Below, one piece after another: positions 14,996 through 23,720 of a DNA stretch of 44,933 nucleotides (position 1 is its first letter; each line of letters opens with the position of its first letter). Both the position numbers and the translations under genes were made by a program. Below the pieces are notes generated by a model. It saw only the letters and a list, made by a program, of their open reading frames with translations, ran no database searches and was not told where the DNA came from. The stretch is taken from positions 1 to 44,933 of the forward strand of contig CAZOBH010000009.1 in NCBI GenBank assembly GCA_964578175.1, in the 5' to 3' direction. This stretch comes from RUG11788 sp964578175. GTDB taxonomy: Bacteria > Bacillota_I > Bacilli_A > RF39 > UBA660.

Positions 14996-17320
14996 ATGGG
15001 CAGAAAAAGTAAGAAAAAAGAAGAAGTAGTTGAAGAAAAAGTAAGCATATTTGAATTTATTCCTATATGGGTATATGCAATTATTTATATCATATTAGCA
15101 ATTTTAGCTATTGGGCCACTTAAACCATTAGGTTTAGTAGGTAAAATTGTTAGAGTAATTGGAATATTCTTTTTTGGTAAATTAAATTTAATATTTGTAA
15201 TCGGTATATTTCTTCTAGGAATTTATATCTTGGTAAAAAAAGAATATCCTAAAATATTTGATAAAAAAATGATTGGTATATATATTCTTTTAATAGGTGT
15301 TTTAATTAATTTTCATATTGGTTTAATTAAAAGTGCAGGTGGAACATTTGGTGCATCCTTTACAGCATTTTTTAGTGATTTTTCTACTACATTTAATAAT
15401 GTATTTAAAGGAGAATTTACAACTCATGGTGGAGGTATTATAGGTTGGTTCTTTGCTGCTTTATTTAAAATATTATTTGATTATACCGGTACTTATATAG
15501 TGTCAATTATCTTAATAATAATAGGTATTTGTTTCTTTACTGGAACGACTATTTATGATGTTTTAAATCCAAAAGAATTAAAAGAAAAACTTAAGATAAA
15601 TAAGAAGGAACAAGAAATTAAATATGATGAAGAAACAGGAGAAGTAGAAGAAGAAGACATTGATCCTGATGAAAGATTATTAATTGAAAGTATAGATGAA
15701 TTAAGACAAACTATAATAGAAAAGAATCAAATTGATGCAAGAAAAGAACAAGAAGATGAGAAAATTGAAAAAGAGTTTACTGAAAGATTAGAAGGAACTG
15801 GAATAATTCAATTTACTAGTAATCAAGTTGCACATAATTATGTATTGCCAGATGCTAGTGATGTATTAAATAAAGTACCTACTAAACAAAAGAAAAATGA
15901 TGAAGATGTTAATCAAGTAGGTCAAACTATAGTTGAAGTATTAGAAGGATTTGGAATAAATGATGCTAAAGTTGTCGATATTCATGTAGGACCAGCTGTA
16001 ACTCAATATGAACTTGAAGTAGGACATAGAACTAAATTAAATAAAATAGTTGGTTTAACTAAAGAAATATCACTTGCTTTAGCTAAAAAAGATGTACGTA
16101 TTCAAGCACCTATTCCTGGTAAAAGTACAATAGGAATAGAAGCAGCTAATAAAACTGTTCAATCAGTATCTTTTAGAGAGGTATTTGATAAATTACCAGA
16201 AAATAAGAAAGAATCTAAATTACTTGTTGGTTTAGGTAAAAACTTAATGGGTGAAGTAAAATATGCTGAAATAGACAAAATGCCTCACGTATTAGTTGCT
16301 GGAGCTACTGGATCAGGAAAATCAGTATGTATTAACTGTATAATTGGTTCTATACTTATGAGAACTAAACCAGATGAAGTAAAACTTGTATTGGTAGATC
16401 CAAAGAAAGTTGAACTTGGAAACTATAATGGAGTACCACATTTATTAACTCCAGTTGTTACTGATCCTAAAAAGGCAAGTATTGCTCTTCAAAAGATAGT
16501 ACATGAGATGGATTCTCGTTATGAAATATTTGAACAAACTAAAGTAAAAAATATATCTACATATAATGCTTTAATTGATAAGAAAAATAAGAATAAGCCT
16601 GATAATGAAAAGATTCCTAGAATGCCTTATATAGTAGTTATAATAGACGAGCTAGCAGATTTAATGCTAGTTGCGGCGAAAGATGTTGAAGCATCAATTC
16701 AAAGAATTACTCAATTAGCTCGTGCTGCTGGAATACATTTAATAGTTGCTACACAACGTCCATCTACAGATGTTATTACAGGAGTTGTAAAAGCAAATAT
16801 TCCATCAAGAATTTCTTTTGCAGTATCATCTCAAATTGATTCTCGTACTATCTTAGATATGGGAGGAGCTGAAAAACTTCTTGGAAAAGGAGATATGTTA
16901 TATCTACCAATGGGAGAAAATATTCCTGAACGTATTCAAGGAGCATGGTTATCAGATGAAGAAACTGAACGTATTATAAATTGGACTGTTAAACAACAAA
17001 TAGCTACATATGATGCTAGATTTGATAATTTGGATGCAGCAGAAGAACAAGGTAATGCTGGAGGAGGACCTAGAGCAGATGACTCTGACAGTAATGATGA
17101 TGATTTATATAATGAAGTAAGAAAATTTGTAATTCAAAAAAAGAAGGCAAGTATTTCATTAATTCAAAGAAGATTTAAAGTTGGATTTAATAGAGCTGCA
17201 AATTTAGTTGATTTACTAGAAGAACGAGGAGTTGTTGGTCCAGCAACAGGAAACTCTAAGCCTAGAGAAGTATTAATAAGTGCAGATGAAGACTTTAATG
17301 ATGCTGACATAGAAGAATAA
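14996..17320 (+). CDS. ftsK: DNA translocase FtsK/SpoIIIE
   Basis: Septal motor that pumps chromosome ends into daughter cells. The 774-aa protein has about four N-terminal membrane helices (residues 20-190), an acidic linker (about 195-260), the alpha domain, and a RecA-like motor with Walker A GATGSGKS at 436-443 and Walker B YIVVIIDELADLM. ATQRPSTDVITG follows. The C-terminal winged-helix gamma domain (ISLIQRRFKVGFNRAANLVDLLEERG) reads chromosomal polarity sequences. Length and order are normal. The 66-aa membrane protein follows after 18 bases. Confidence 0.97.
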   Translation: MGRKSKKKEEVVEEKVSIFEFIPIWVYAIIYIILAILAIGPLKPLGLVGKIVRVIGIFFFGKLNLIFVIGIFLLGIYILVKKEYPKIFDKKMIGIYILLIGVLINFHIGLIKSAGGTFGASFTAFFSDFSTTFNNVFKGEFTTHGGGIIGWFFAALFKILFDYTGTYIVSIILIIIGICFFTGTTIYDVLNPKELKEKLKINKKEQEIKYDEETGEVEEEDIDPDERLLIESIDELRQTIIEKNQIDARKEQEDEKIEKEFTERLEGTGIIQFTSNQVAHNYVLPDASDVLNKVPTKQKKNDEDVNQVGQTIVEVLEGFGINDAKVVDIHVGPAVTQYELEVGHRTKLNKIVGLTKEISLALAKKDVRIQAPIPGKSTIGIEAANKTVQSVSFREVFDKLPENKKESKLLVGLGKNLMGEVKYAEIDKMPHVLVAGATGSGKSVCINCIIGSILMRTKPDEVKLVLVDPKKVELGNYNGVPHLLTPVVTDPKKASIALQKIVHEMDSRYEIFEQTKVKNISTYNALIDKKNKNKPDNEKIPRMPYIVVIIDELADLMLVAAKDVEASIQRITQLARAAGIHLIVATQRPSTDVITGVVKANIPSRISFAVSSQIDSRTILDMGGAEKLLGKGDMLYLPMGENIPERIQGAWLSDEETERIINWTVKQQIATYDARFDNLDAAEEQGNAGGGPRADDSDSNDDDLYNEVRKFVIQKKKASISLIQRRFKVGFNRAANLVDLLEERGVVGPATGNSKPREVLISADEDFNDADIEE

Positions 17321-17338
17321 TAAAAGGGAGGTATAAAT

Positions 17339-17539
17339 ATGGCTAAGAAAAATACAAAAAAAGTTGTTAAAAAGAACAATGCAGATCAAACTTGCTTTGC
17401 ATTATTTGTAATAACTGCGATTATATTTGTTTTTTCAGCTTTAGTTAGTGCATTATCAAAAGATCCATCTTTCGCAATAGTATATCTAGCTATTGGTATT
17501 GCATATTTTGGTATTGCTTATAGCTTTAAAACAAAATAA
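17339..17539 (+). CDS. Small two-helix membrane protein downstream of ftsK
   Basis: A 66-aa protein. A Lys-rich N-terminus (MAKKNTKKVVKKNN) is followed by two hydrophobic helices at about residues 18-40 and 45-62 and the tail SFKTK. GGGAGG gives a strong ribosome site 7 bases before the ATG. It shares the ftsK transcript and is closed by a terminator. No family is recognised. A role at the septum is a guess from position alone. Confidence 0.8.
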   Translation: MAKKNTKKVVKKNNADQTCFALFVITAIIFVFSALVSALSKDPSFAIVYLAIGIAYFGIAYSFKTK

Positions 17540-17552
17540 TAAGATGTTAAAG

Positions 17553-17575
17553 AAGACTTATAAAGTCTTTTTTTA
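17553..17575 (+). terminator. Terminator of ftsK operon
   Basis: Stem AAGACTT (17553-17559) / AAGTCTT (17563-17569), three-base loop, T run. The next extended -10 (TGCTATAAT, 17576-17584) begins immediately after it. Confidence 0.85.
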
Positions 17576-17601
17576 TGCTATAATAACCTAAGGAGATGTG
17601 T

Positions 17602-18852
17602 ATGAAATATAAAAGAATTGAAAAAAATGGATATACTTTACATATGATTAAAACTAATAATTTTAAAAGTATATATGTTGATTTAAGTTTTATTATAGAT
17701 TCTGATAAAGAAAAAATAACTAAGATGAATTTTTTAAATAGTTTATTAACATATTCAAGTAAAAAATATAAAACTAATAGAGAATTAGAAATAAGAAAAG
17801 AAGAATTATACTCATCTAGTATTGAAGGTTATAACTATAAAATGGGTAATTATTTTGTATCATGTCTAAATCTTTCTTGTTTAAATGATAAATATACGGA
17901 AAAAGGTAATTTTGATTTATCATTAGATTTATTAAGTGAAGTTTTATATAAACCAAATATCGTTAATAAATCTTATGATGATAGTTCTTTTAACGCTATT
18001 AAACTCGCTATGAAAAATGATATTTTAAGTGTAGAAGAAGATGGTGTTAAATATAGTTTAGTTAGAATGCTTGATCAAATGGGAGATGAAAAGTATTCTC
18101 TTCATGAATTTGGATATTTAAAAGAACTAGATGAAATTACAAAAGAAAATATTTGTGATTTTTATAACTATTTTATAAATAATTCTCATTTAGATATAAC
18201 TGTTGTTGGTGATATAGACTTTATAGAAATAGAAAATCTTATTACCTCTAAATTTAAATGGAAATATAAAGATATACCAAAAAATATAATTATAAATCAT
18301 GATAGTTTTAATAAAGAAAAAACTCTATGTATTGATTATCCATCTACTCAAGGTAAATTGAGTATTGGATATAAAATAGATAAATTAACAGAATTTGAAA
18401 GTAATTATGTTCTTCCTTTATATAATATAATTCTAGGTGGAGATTCAGAGTCACGATTGTTTAAAAAAGTTAGAGAAAAGAGAAGTTTATGCTATTTCAT
18501 TTATAGTAATTATGATCGTAAGTCAAACATTTTTTACATATCATCAGGTATAACTAAGAATAATTTAGATGAAGTAATAACTTTGATAAAAAAAGAGACT
18601 CTTAATATGAGTTCTAATATATCAGATAAAGAACTAGAAAGAGCAAAAGTTAATTATATAGAATTACTAGATAGAATAGATGATTCTTTAGTTCAAATAT
18701 CATCTTTATATTATCAAAAAGAATTATTTAATACAGAATTAATTAATGGTAGAAAGAATAATATTAATAAAGTAACTAAAGAAGATATTTATAAATTGTC
18801 TAATAAAATAAAAATAGACACTATATATTTATTAGGAGGTTCAAATGATTAA
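17602..18852 (+). CDS. ymfF: M16-family protein, YmfF-like (inactive subunit)
   Basis: A 416-aa protein with the two-domain M16 peptidase fold but without the HxxEH zinc motif, as in the partner subunits of this family. Segments such as LLTYSSKKYKTNRELEIRKEELY, NLSCLNDKY, GDSESRLFKKVREKRSLCYFI and ITKNNLDEV fit YmfF. In Bacillus the ymfF/ymfH products are associated with 5-aminopentanol modification of elongation factor P. ATG 17602 follows AAGGAG by 6 bases; an in-frame ATG at 17596 begins within two bases of that site. It overlaps ymfH by 8 bases, so they likely form a complex. Confidence 0.87.
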   Translation: MKYKRIEKNGYTLHMIKTNNFKSIYVDLSFIIDSDKEKITKMNFLNSLLTYSSKKYKTNRELEIRKEELYSSSIEGYNYKMGNYFVSCLNLSCLNDKYTEKGNFDLSLDLLSEVLYKPNIVNKSYDDSSFNAIKLAMKNDILSVEEDGVKYSLVRMLDQMGDEKYSLHEFGYLKELDEITKENICDFYNYFINNSHLDITVVGDIDFIEIENLITSKFKWKYKDIPKNIIINHDSFNKEKTLCIDYPSTQGKLSIGYKIDKLTEFESNYVLPLYNIILGGDSESRLFKKVREKRSLCYFIYSNYDRKSNIFYISSGITKNNLDEVITLIKKETLNMSSNISDKELERAKVNYIELLDRIDDSLVQISSLYYQKELFNTELINGRKNNINKVTKEDIYKLSNKIKIDTIYLLGGSND

Positions 18853-20119
18853 AAATGAAATAGTAGGAACTAATACCTATGTTTATTATGAAAAACTTCC
18901 TAATGGATTAGATGTATATTTAATTCCTTTTAATAATAAGAAAAAGTATTATGGTTTTTATGGAACTAGATATGGATCAAATGATACTAATTTTTATCTT
19001 GATGGAAAAGAAGTTAAAGTACCTGATGGAATCGCCCATTTTCTAGAACATAAAATGTTTAATCAAGAAAGTGGAGAAGAACCATTTGAATTTTATTCTA
19101 AAAGTGGTAGTTATGTTAATGCATCAACTAGTTTTACTAAAACTTGTTATTATTTTAATGGAATAAATAATTTTGAAGAGAATTTAAACTATTTAATAGA
19201 CTTTGTTAACAGTCCTTATTTTACTGATGAAACAGTAGAAAAAGAGAAAAATATTATAGTTGAAGAAATTAATATGAATAATGATTCTCCAGGATGGAAA
19301 ATAGAAGAAGAAATAAATAAGATGTTATATCATAAAATAAATTATAGGATACCTATTGGTGGATTTGAAAAATCTGTAAGAAGTATAACTAAAGAGGATT
19401 TAAAAGTTGTATATGATAATTTTTATAATCCAAATAATATGATTTTAATAGTAGCTGGAGATATTAAAGTAAAAGAGGTAATTAATTTAATTAAAAATAA
19501 TGAAAGTCTTAAAAAGAGAACAAAGAAAGATATACCTAAATTAGTTCCTTATAATGAACCTTATGAAGTTGTTTTACATGAAAAAGAACTATTATTAAAT
19601 AATGTTACTACTGATAAATTGTGTTTTAGTTTAAAACTTAAAATAAAAGATTTTAATCTATCTAAATATGACCTTGATATTAATCTTAGTATTTTATTTA
19701 ATATGATATTTGGTAATACTTCTATTTTTAAAGAAGAGATGATAAATAATTCTATGTTTACATCTTTCTATCAAAGCTCTAAATATGATGATGATTATAT
19801 TACTGTTAATTTTTATGCAGAAACAGATAAACCAAAAGAACTTGTTAATTATATTAAAGATTATATAAGAAATTCTAAATTTGAAGAGAAAGAATTAGAT
19901 AGATATAAGAAAGTAATGATTAGTAATGCCGTATTTAATAGTGATAATGAAAACGCTATGATAAATGATCTTTTTGGAGATTTAATAGACTTTGGAGAAT
20001 ATAAGTATGATATTATAGATTTTGTTAAAAAAATTAAGTTAGAAGATATTATAAAAATACAAAAAAATATTGATTTAAATAATAGTTCTACATTAATAGT
20101 TAAATCTAAAGAGAAATAA
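18845..20119 (+). CDS. ymfH: M16-family zinc peptidase, YmfH-like
   Basis: The active partner of the preceding gene, 424 aa. The inverted zinc motif HFLEH (in DGIAHFLEHKMFN, about residues 65-69) is intact, and the downstream Glu is supplied by the KEKNIIVEEINMN segment. SGSYVNASTSFTKTCYYF is typical of the family. AGGAGG within the end of ymfF is the ribosome site. A terminator follows directly. Bacillus has ymfI next; here it is absent and a HerA-like gene follows under its own promoter. Confidence 0.9.
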   Translation: MIKNEIVGTNTYVYYEKLPNGLDVYLIPFNNKKKYYGFYGTRYGSNDTNFYLDGKEVKVPDGIAHFLEHKMFNQESGEEPFEFYSKSGSYVNASTSFTKTCYYFNGINNFEENLNYLIDFVNSPYFTDETVEKEKNIIVEEINMNNDSPGWKIEEEINKMLYHKINYRIPIGGFEKSVRSITKEDLKVVYDNFYNPNNMILIVAGDIKVKEVINLIKNNESLKKRTKKDIPKLVPYNEPYEVVLHEKELLLNNVTTDKLCFSLKLKIKDFNLSKYDLDINLSILFNMIFGNTSIFKEEMINNSMFTSFYQSSKYDDDYITVNFYAETDKPKELVNYIKDYIRNSKFEEKELDRYKKVMISNAVFNSDNENAMINDLFGDLIDFGEYKYDIIDFVKKIKLEDIIKIQKNIDLNNSSTLIVKSKEK

Positions 20120-20138
20120 ATAATTTCTCTTTTATTTT
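20108..20138 (+). terminator. Terminator of ymfF-ymfH
   Basis: Stem AAAGAGAAAT (20108-20117) / ATTTCTCTTT (20123-20132), five-base loop, T-rich run. It overlaps the end of the gene. Confidence 0.83.
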
Positions 20139-20150
20139 ATATATAAATAG

Positions 20151-20159
20151 TGTTATAAT
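20151..20159 (+). promoter_or_regulatory. Extended -10 promoter of the HerA-like gene
   Basis: TG-T-TATAAT at 20151-20159; no convincing -35. Confidence 0.55.
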
Positions 20160-20182
20160 TTCTATAGAATAGGGTTGATAGT

Positions 20183-21946
20183 ATGATTGGAAGCATTTTA
20201 AGTATTGAAGAAAACAATGTTATAGTTAAATTATCTATAGATATTTCATCTCAATCAAATTTAATTAATGTACATGTAATATTTGAAGATGGAAAAATTA
20301 AAGTTGTTGGTGAAATAATAAATATTAATAAAGAAACAGCAATAGTTTCAGTAATTGGAGAAATAATTGAGGATAGATTTGTACCTGGAATTAATAGAAA
20401 ACCATCATTTAAATCTAAAGTAAGAATAATAGTATTAGATGAATTATCTTTAATTTTAGGAGCTCAAAAAGTAAGTGACAGTCATCAAACTTATTTTGGT
20501 TTATCTAATGTGTATACTAATTATAGAATAAATGTAGATGTTAACGCATTTTTTAGTAATCATTTTTCTATATTAGGTAATACTGGTTCTGGAAAAAGTA
20601 GTACTACTGCAAGAATATTTCAAAATGTATTTACTAAAGGTACTTATATTCCAGTAAATGCTAGAATATTTATGTTTGATGCTTATGGAGAATATATTCA
20701 AGCTTTCTCAAAATTACATGAATTTAATAATAATTTAAATGTTAAAGTATTAACTACAAATGTTAATGATAAACAACATGAATTATTAAGAATTCCTTTA
20801 TGGTTACTTGGTGTTGATGATTTAGCGATTTTACTAGAAGCTAATGATCCAAGTCAACTATCAATTCTAGAGAGTGCATTAAAATTTGTTCCTATTCTAA
20901 AAGCTGAAAATGCTGAAACTACTAAAGTTAAAAATGATATAATTGCTCGTGCGATTTTAGATATATTAAGAAGTGGCGGAGATTCTAGTAAGATTAGAGA
21001 TCAAGTTACAGCTATTCTTACTACTTACTATACTAATGATTTAAATCTTGATACTAAAATATCTCAACCAGGTTATGTACGAACTTTAAAACAATGTTTA
21101 TATGTTGATAATAGCGGTAAGATGGCTGAGATGGAACTTGTTGTTCAAACCGTTAATACATTTATTGTAGAAGGTGTAAATTTACCTGATCCAAAAGGTG
21201 ATACATATTACAATTTAAATGATTTAGATCTTGCTTTAAATTTTGCTCTAATTTCAGAGGGAATCTTAAAATCAGATAAGGTATATGATTACGCTAATAC
21301 ATTATCAGTAAGACTTAGATCTTTAATAAATTCATCAGCAGCTTTGTATTTTGATTATCCTAGAATGATTTCAAAGACTGCTTATATTGAAAGTCTTAAT
21401 AAGACTAAAGAAGGATATAACTCTCAAATAATAGATATTAATATTAACTATGTTAATGATAGATTAGCAAAATCTATTACAAAAATTTTATCTAAGATGT
21501 TGTTCGATAACGCTTGTCTTGATGTTAATCGTGGTAAAAATCCATCACACATAATAATTGAAGAAGCACATAGATATGTTCAATCAGATAATGATGTTAA
21601 GTTATTAGGGTATAATATTTTTGAAAGAATTACAAAAGAAGGACGTAAATATGGAGTTATTTTAGGTTTAATTACTCAAAGACCTAGTGAATTGTCTGAA
21701 ACTTGTATATCTCAATGTTCTAATTTCGTTATTTTAAGAACATTACATCCAAAAGATTTAAGTTATATTGGAGAGATGGTACCAAATATCAGTCAAGAAA
21801 TGATAAGACAGTTAAAAACTTTACAACCAGGACATGCTTTAGCATTTGGATCAGCATTTAATGTTCCTGTTGAAATTAAGTTTGAAAAACCAGATCCAGA
21901 ACCATTAAGTACTAATAGTGATGTAGTTTCTGCATGGTTTGGTTAA
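20183..21946 (+). CDS. HerA-like DNA-translocating ATPase
   Basis: A 587-aa protein. The N-terminal beta-barrel (HAS-barrel type, residues 1-100) is followed by a RecA-type ATPase with Walker A GNTGSGKSS (about residues 132-140), RIFMFDAYGEY, Walker B HIIIEEAHRYVQ (about 454-465), and GLITQRPSELSETCISQCSN. This is the bacterial and archaeal HerA/DUF87 family of hexameric DNA pumps, which usually work with the nuclease NurA or with defence nucleases. No nuclease lies beside it. AGGGT is a weak ribosome site before ATG 20183. Confidence 0.88.
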   Translation: MIGSILSIEENNVIVKLSIDISSQSNLINVHVIFEDGKIKVVGEIININKETAIVSVIGEIIEDRFVPGINRKPSFKSKVRIIVLDELSLILGAQKVSDSHQTYFGLSNVYTNYRINVDVNAFFSNHFSILGNTGSGKSSTTARIFQNVFTKGTYIPVNARIFMFDAYGEYIQAFSKLHEFNNNLNVKVLTTNVNDKQHELLRIPLWLLGVDDLAILLEANDPSQLSILESALKFVPILKAENAETTKVKNDIIARAILDILRSGGDSSKIRDQVTAILTTYYTNDLNLDTKISQPGYVRTLKQCLYVDNSGKMAEMELVVQTVNTFIVEGVNLPDPKGDTYYNLNDLDLALNFALISEGILKSDKVYDYANTLSVRLRSLINSSAALYFDYPRMISKTAYIESLNKTKEGYNSQIIDININYVNDRLAKSITKILSKMLFDNACLDVNRGKNPSHIIIEEAHRYVQSDNDVKLLGYNIFERITKEGRKYGVILGLITQRPSELSETCISQCSNFVILRTLHPKDLSYIGEMVPNISQEMIRQLKTLQPGHALAFGSAFNVPVEIKFEKPDPEPLSTNSDVVSAWFG

Positions 21947-21973
21947 AATATGCTTTTAAATAAAAAAATGATA

Positions 21974-21982
21974 TGTTATAAT
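21974..21982 (+). promoter_or_regulatory. Extended -10 promoter of sepF
   Basis: TG-T-TATAAT at 21974-21982; TGGAGGAT follows before ATG 22009. Confidence 0.55.
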
Positions 21983-22008
21983 TTAATATAGAATATGGAG
22001 GATTATTT

Positions 22009-22419
22009 ATGGGTATTAAAAATATATTAAATAATTTTACAGGAGTAGACCCTGATACAGCTGAAATCGATGCTGTAGTTGATTCTGAAACTACATATAG
22101 TGATCCAGATGAAAGAAATAAAATGATTTTACTTGAGCCAAGAGCTTATTCTGAATCACAACAAATTGCTGATTATTTAAAGAAAGATAATTCTGTAGTA
22201 GTTAATTTAAAAAGAGTTACTCCAGAACAAGCTAAAAGAATAGTAGATTTTTTAAGTGGAACTTTATATGCAATTGAAGGATCTTTACAAAAATTAGGTG
22301 GAGGAATTTTCTTATGTACTCCTCATAATATGCATGTTGAAGGAAATATAAGTGACGAAAATGGATCTAAACCTGCATCTAAAACAAAAAATAATGATGA
22401 CGATGATTTCAATTGGTAA
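22009..22419 (+). CDS. sepF: Cell division protein SepF
   Basis: A 136-aa membrane-binding partner of FtsZ that shapes the septum. The N-terminal MGIKNILNNF can form the short amphipathic membrane helix of SepF. An acidic linker leads to the conserved domain with LLEPRAYSESQQIADYL, VVVNLKRVTPEQAKRIVDFL and GGGIFLCTP. The tail is acidic. Since the FtsA of this genome lacks an obvious membrane helix, SepF may carry more of the anchoring, which is inference. The terminator overlaps its stop. Confidence 0.95.
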   Translation: MGIKNILNNFTGVDPDTAEIDAVVDSETTYSDPDERNKMILLEPRAYSESQQIADYLKKDNSVVVNLKRVTPEQAKRIVDFLSGTLYAIEGSLQKLGGGIFLCTPHNMHVEGNISDENGSKPASKTKNNDDDDFNW

Positions 22420-22432
22420 TTGAAATCTTTTC
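22405..22432 (+). terminator. Terminator overlapping the sepF stop
   Basis: Perfect 10-bp stem GATTTCAATT (22405-22414) / AATTGAAATC (22418-22427), three-base loop, TTTTCT. Some read-through into the DivIVA gene is likely, as no other promoter is obvious. Confidence 0.7.
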
Positions 22433-22453
22433 TGATGAGAGAAGGTGATAACA

Positions 22454-22897
22454 GTGGATAAGTTTAATATAGAACAAAATGGTTACTCTAAAGCAGAAGT
22501 AAACAAGTTCGTTGATGATGTCATAAACCAAACAGAAGCTGTTATCAAAAGAGTTAGATCTCAACAAGAAGAGATTACATCTTTAAAAAAGGAATTAGAA
22601 CATTATAAAGAAATTGAAGAATCATTAAAAAGTGCATTAATGAGTGCTGAACAAACTAGTGCTGACATTAAAAAGAATGCTGTTGAAGAAAGTAAACTAA
22701 TAATAATGGACGCTAAAAGAAATGCTAGCCATATAGTAAATGATGCACTTATGAAAGCTGATAAAATAGAAAATAGAGCAGATATGCTTGAAAGAAATAT
22801 AGTAATATTTAAAAGAAAATTAAAACTCATAATAGATCAACAACAAGCTGTAATAGAAGATATAGATGAATTAGATTTAGATAGGAAAGATGATTAA
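22454..22897 (+). CDS. divIVA: DivIVA-domain coiled-coil protein
   Basis: A 147-aa protein. The N-terminal DivIVA lipid-binding domain (FNIEQNGYSKAEVNKFVDDV) is followed by long heptad-rich coiled coil (about residues 25-135) and an acidic tail. DivIVA-type proteins bind curved membrane at poles and septa; the sepF neighbour fits division. The assignment could equally be the related GpsB-like group, although a second coiled coil this long favours DivIVA. GTG 22454 is chosen because AAGGTGAT (22442-22449) lies just upstream; the GTG at 22445 is inside that site. Confidence 0.88.
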   Translation: MDKFNIEQNGYSKAEVNKFVDDVINQTEAVIKRVRSQQEEITSLKKELEHYKEIEESLKSALMSAEQTSADIKKNAVEESKLIIMDAKRNASHIVNDALMKADKIENRADMLERNIVIFKRKLKLIIDQQQAVIEDIDELDLDRKDD

Positions 22898-22910
22898 TCT
22901 TTCCTTTTTT
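22883..22910 (+). terminator. Terminator of the DivIVA gene
   Basis: Stem AGGAAAGAT (22883-22891) / ATCTTTCCT (22897-22905), loop GATTA, T run. Confidence 0.87.
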
Positions 22911-22917
22911 ATTAAAA

Positions 22918-22940
22918 TAAAAAAGCCCTAACTCTAGGAC
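22918..22940 (-). terminator. Terminator of rpmB (minus strand)
   Basis: On the minus strand GTCCTA (22940-22935) pairs with TAGGGC (22930-22925), followed by TTTTTT. It is separate from the divIVA terminator next to it. Confidence 0.75.
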
Positions 22941-23114
22941 TTAAATAGTATCTTTCTTTAAAGTTCTTAATTCTTTAGCACTTATTCTAAATTTTCTTCC
23001 ATTAATGTCTTTAACTGTAATAAGATTTAATTTTTGTTTTTTCTTTGTTGCATTTAAAGCATGAGAACGAATATTTTTTACATTTGGTTTTCTACTACTT
23101 ATATTTTTAGCCAT
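22941..23114 (-). CDS. rpmB: Ribosomal protein bL28
   Basis: A 57-aa basic protein of the large ribosomal subunit. After MAKN it has NIRSHALNATKKKQKLNL, the bL28 signature (NNRSHAMNATKR in most species), then VKDINGRKFRISAKELRTLKK. The first cysteine pair of zinc-binding forms is missing (the start is MAKNISSRKP), so this is a zinc-independent form. AAAGGAGGA lies 6 bases before the ATG. It is a single-gene unit on the minus strand with its own terminator. Confidence 0.93.
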   Translation of the reverse strand: MAKNISSRKPNVKNIRSHALNATKKKQKLNLITVKDINGRKFRISAKELRTLKKDTI

Positions 23115-23156
23115 AAAAGATTCCTCCTTTTCATATATGTAAACACTTGCTTTATA

Positions 23157-23185
23157 AGATTAACATATTTTTTTTATTTAGTCAA
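23157..23185 (-). promoter_or_regulatory. Putative promoter of rpmB
   Basis: On the minus strand TTGACT (23185-23180), 17-base spacer, TAATCT (23162-23157). Confidence 0.5.
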
Positions 23186-23225
23186 ATACTTAATTTTATG
23201 GTAAAATCTCTATGAAGGGATTATT

Positions 23226-23720
23226 ATGAGAGAAAAATTAAATATTACAAAACTTAGTCTATTATTAATAGGTATAGATCAATTATCTAAATTAATTATT
23301 AAAAATTTTTATCCATTTAATTTTTTAGGTTTAACAGATAAAGGTCAAACTATTATATCTAATTTTTTATATATACTTCATGTAGAAAATAAAGGTGCTG
23401 CATGGGGAATGTTATCTAATAATATTTATTTATTAATCGGAATTAGTTTAATAGTTCTTTATTTAATTATTAAATATATATTTAAAGATAAACATTTAAA
23501 TAATTATTCTATTATATATTACTCTTTAATAATATCTGGTATAATAGGTAATCTGATTGATCGTGTTATAAATTTAAGTGTAACAGATTTTATTAATTTT
23601 TATATATTTGGATATAATTATCCGGTATTTAATTTAGCTGATACATTTATAGTAATAGCTGTAATAATGATAATATTTGAATCATTTAGAGGTGATAAGT
23701 ATGATTTGTCAAAAAGATAA
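23226..23720 (+). CDS. lspA: Lipoprotein signal peptidase
   Basis: Aspartyl membrane protease that removes signal peptides from prolipoproteins such as the one encoded at 3719-4093. The 164-aa protein has four membrane helices, NKGAAWG at residues 56-62, and the catalytic aspartates Asp112 (GNLIDR) and Asp139 (FNLADT). GAAGGG precedes ATG 23226. It overlaps the pseudouridine synthase gene by 20 bases, as lspA-rluD do in Bacillus. Confidence 0.96.
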   Translation: MREKLNITKLSLLLIGIDQLSKLIIKNFYPFNFLGLTDKGQTIISNFLYILHVENKGAAWGMLSNNIYLLIGISLIVLYLIIKYIFKDKHLNNYSIIYYSLIISGIIGNLIDRVINLSVTDFINFYIFGYNYPVFNLADTFIVIAVIMIIFESFRGDKYDLSKR

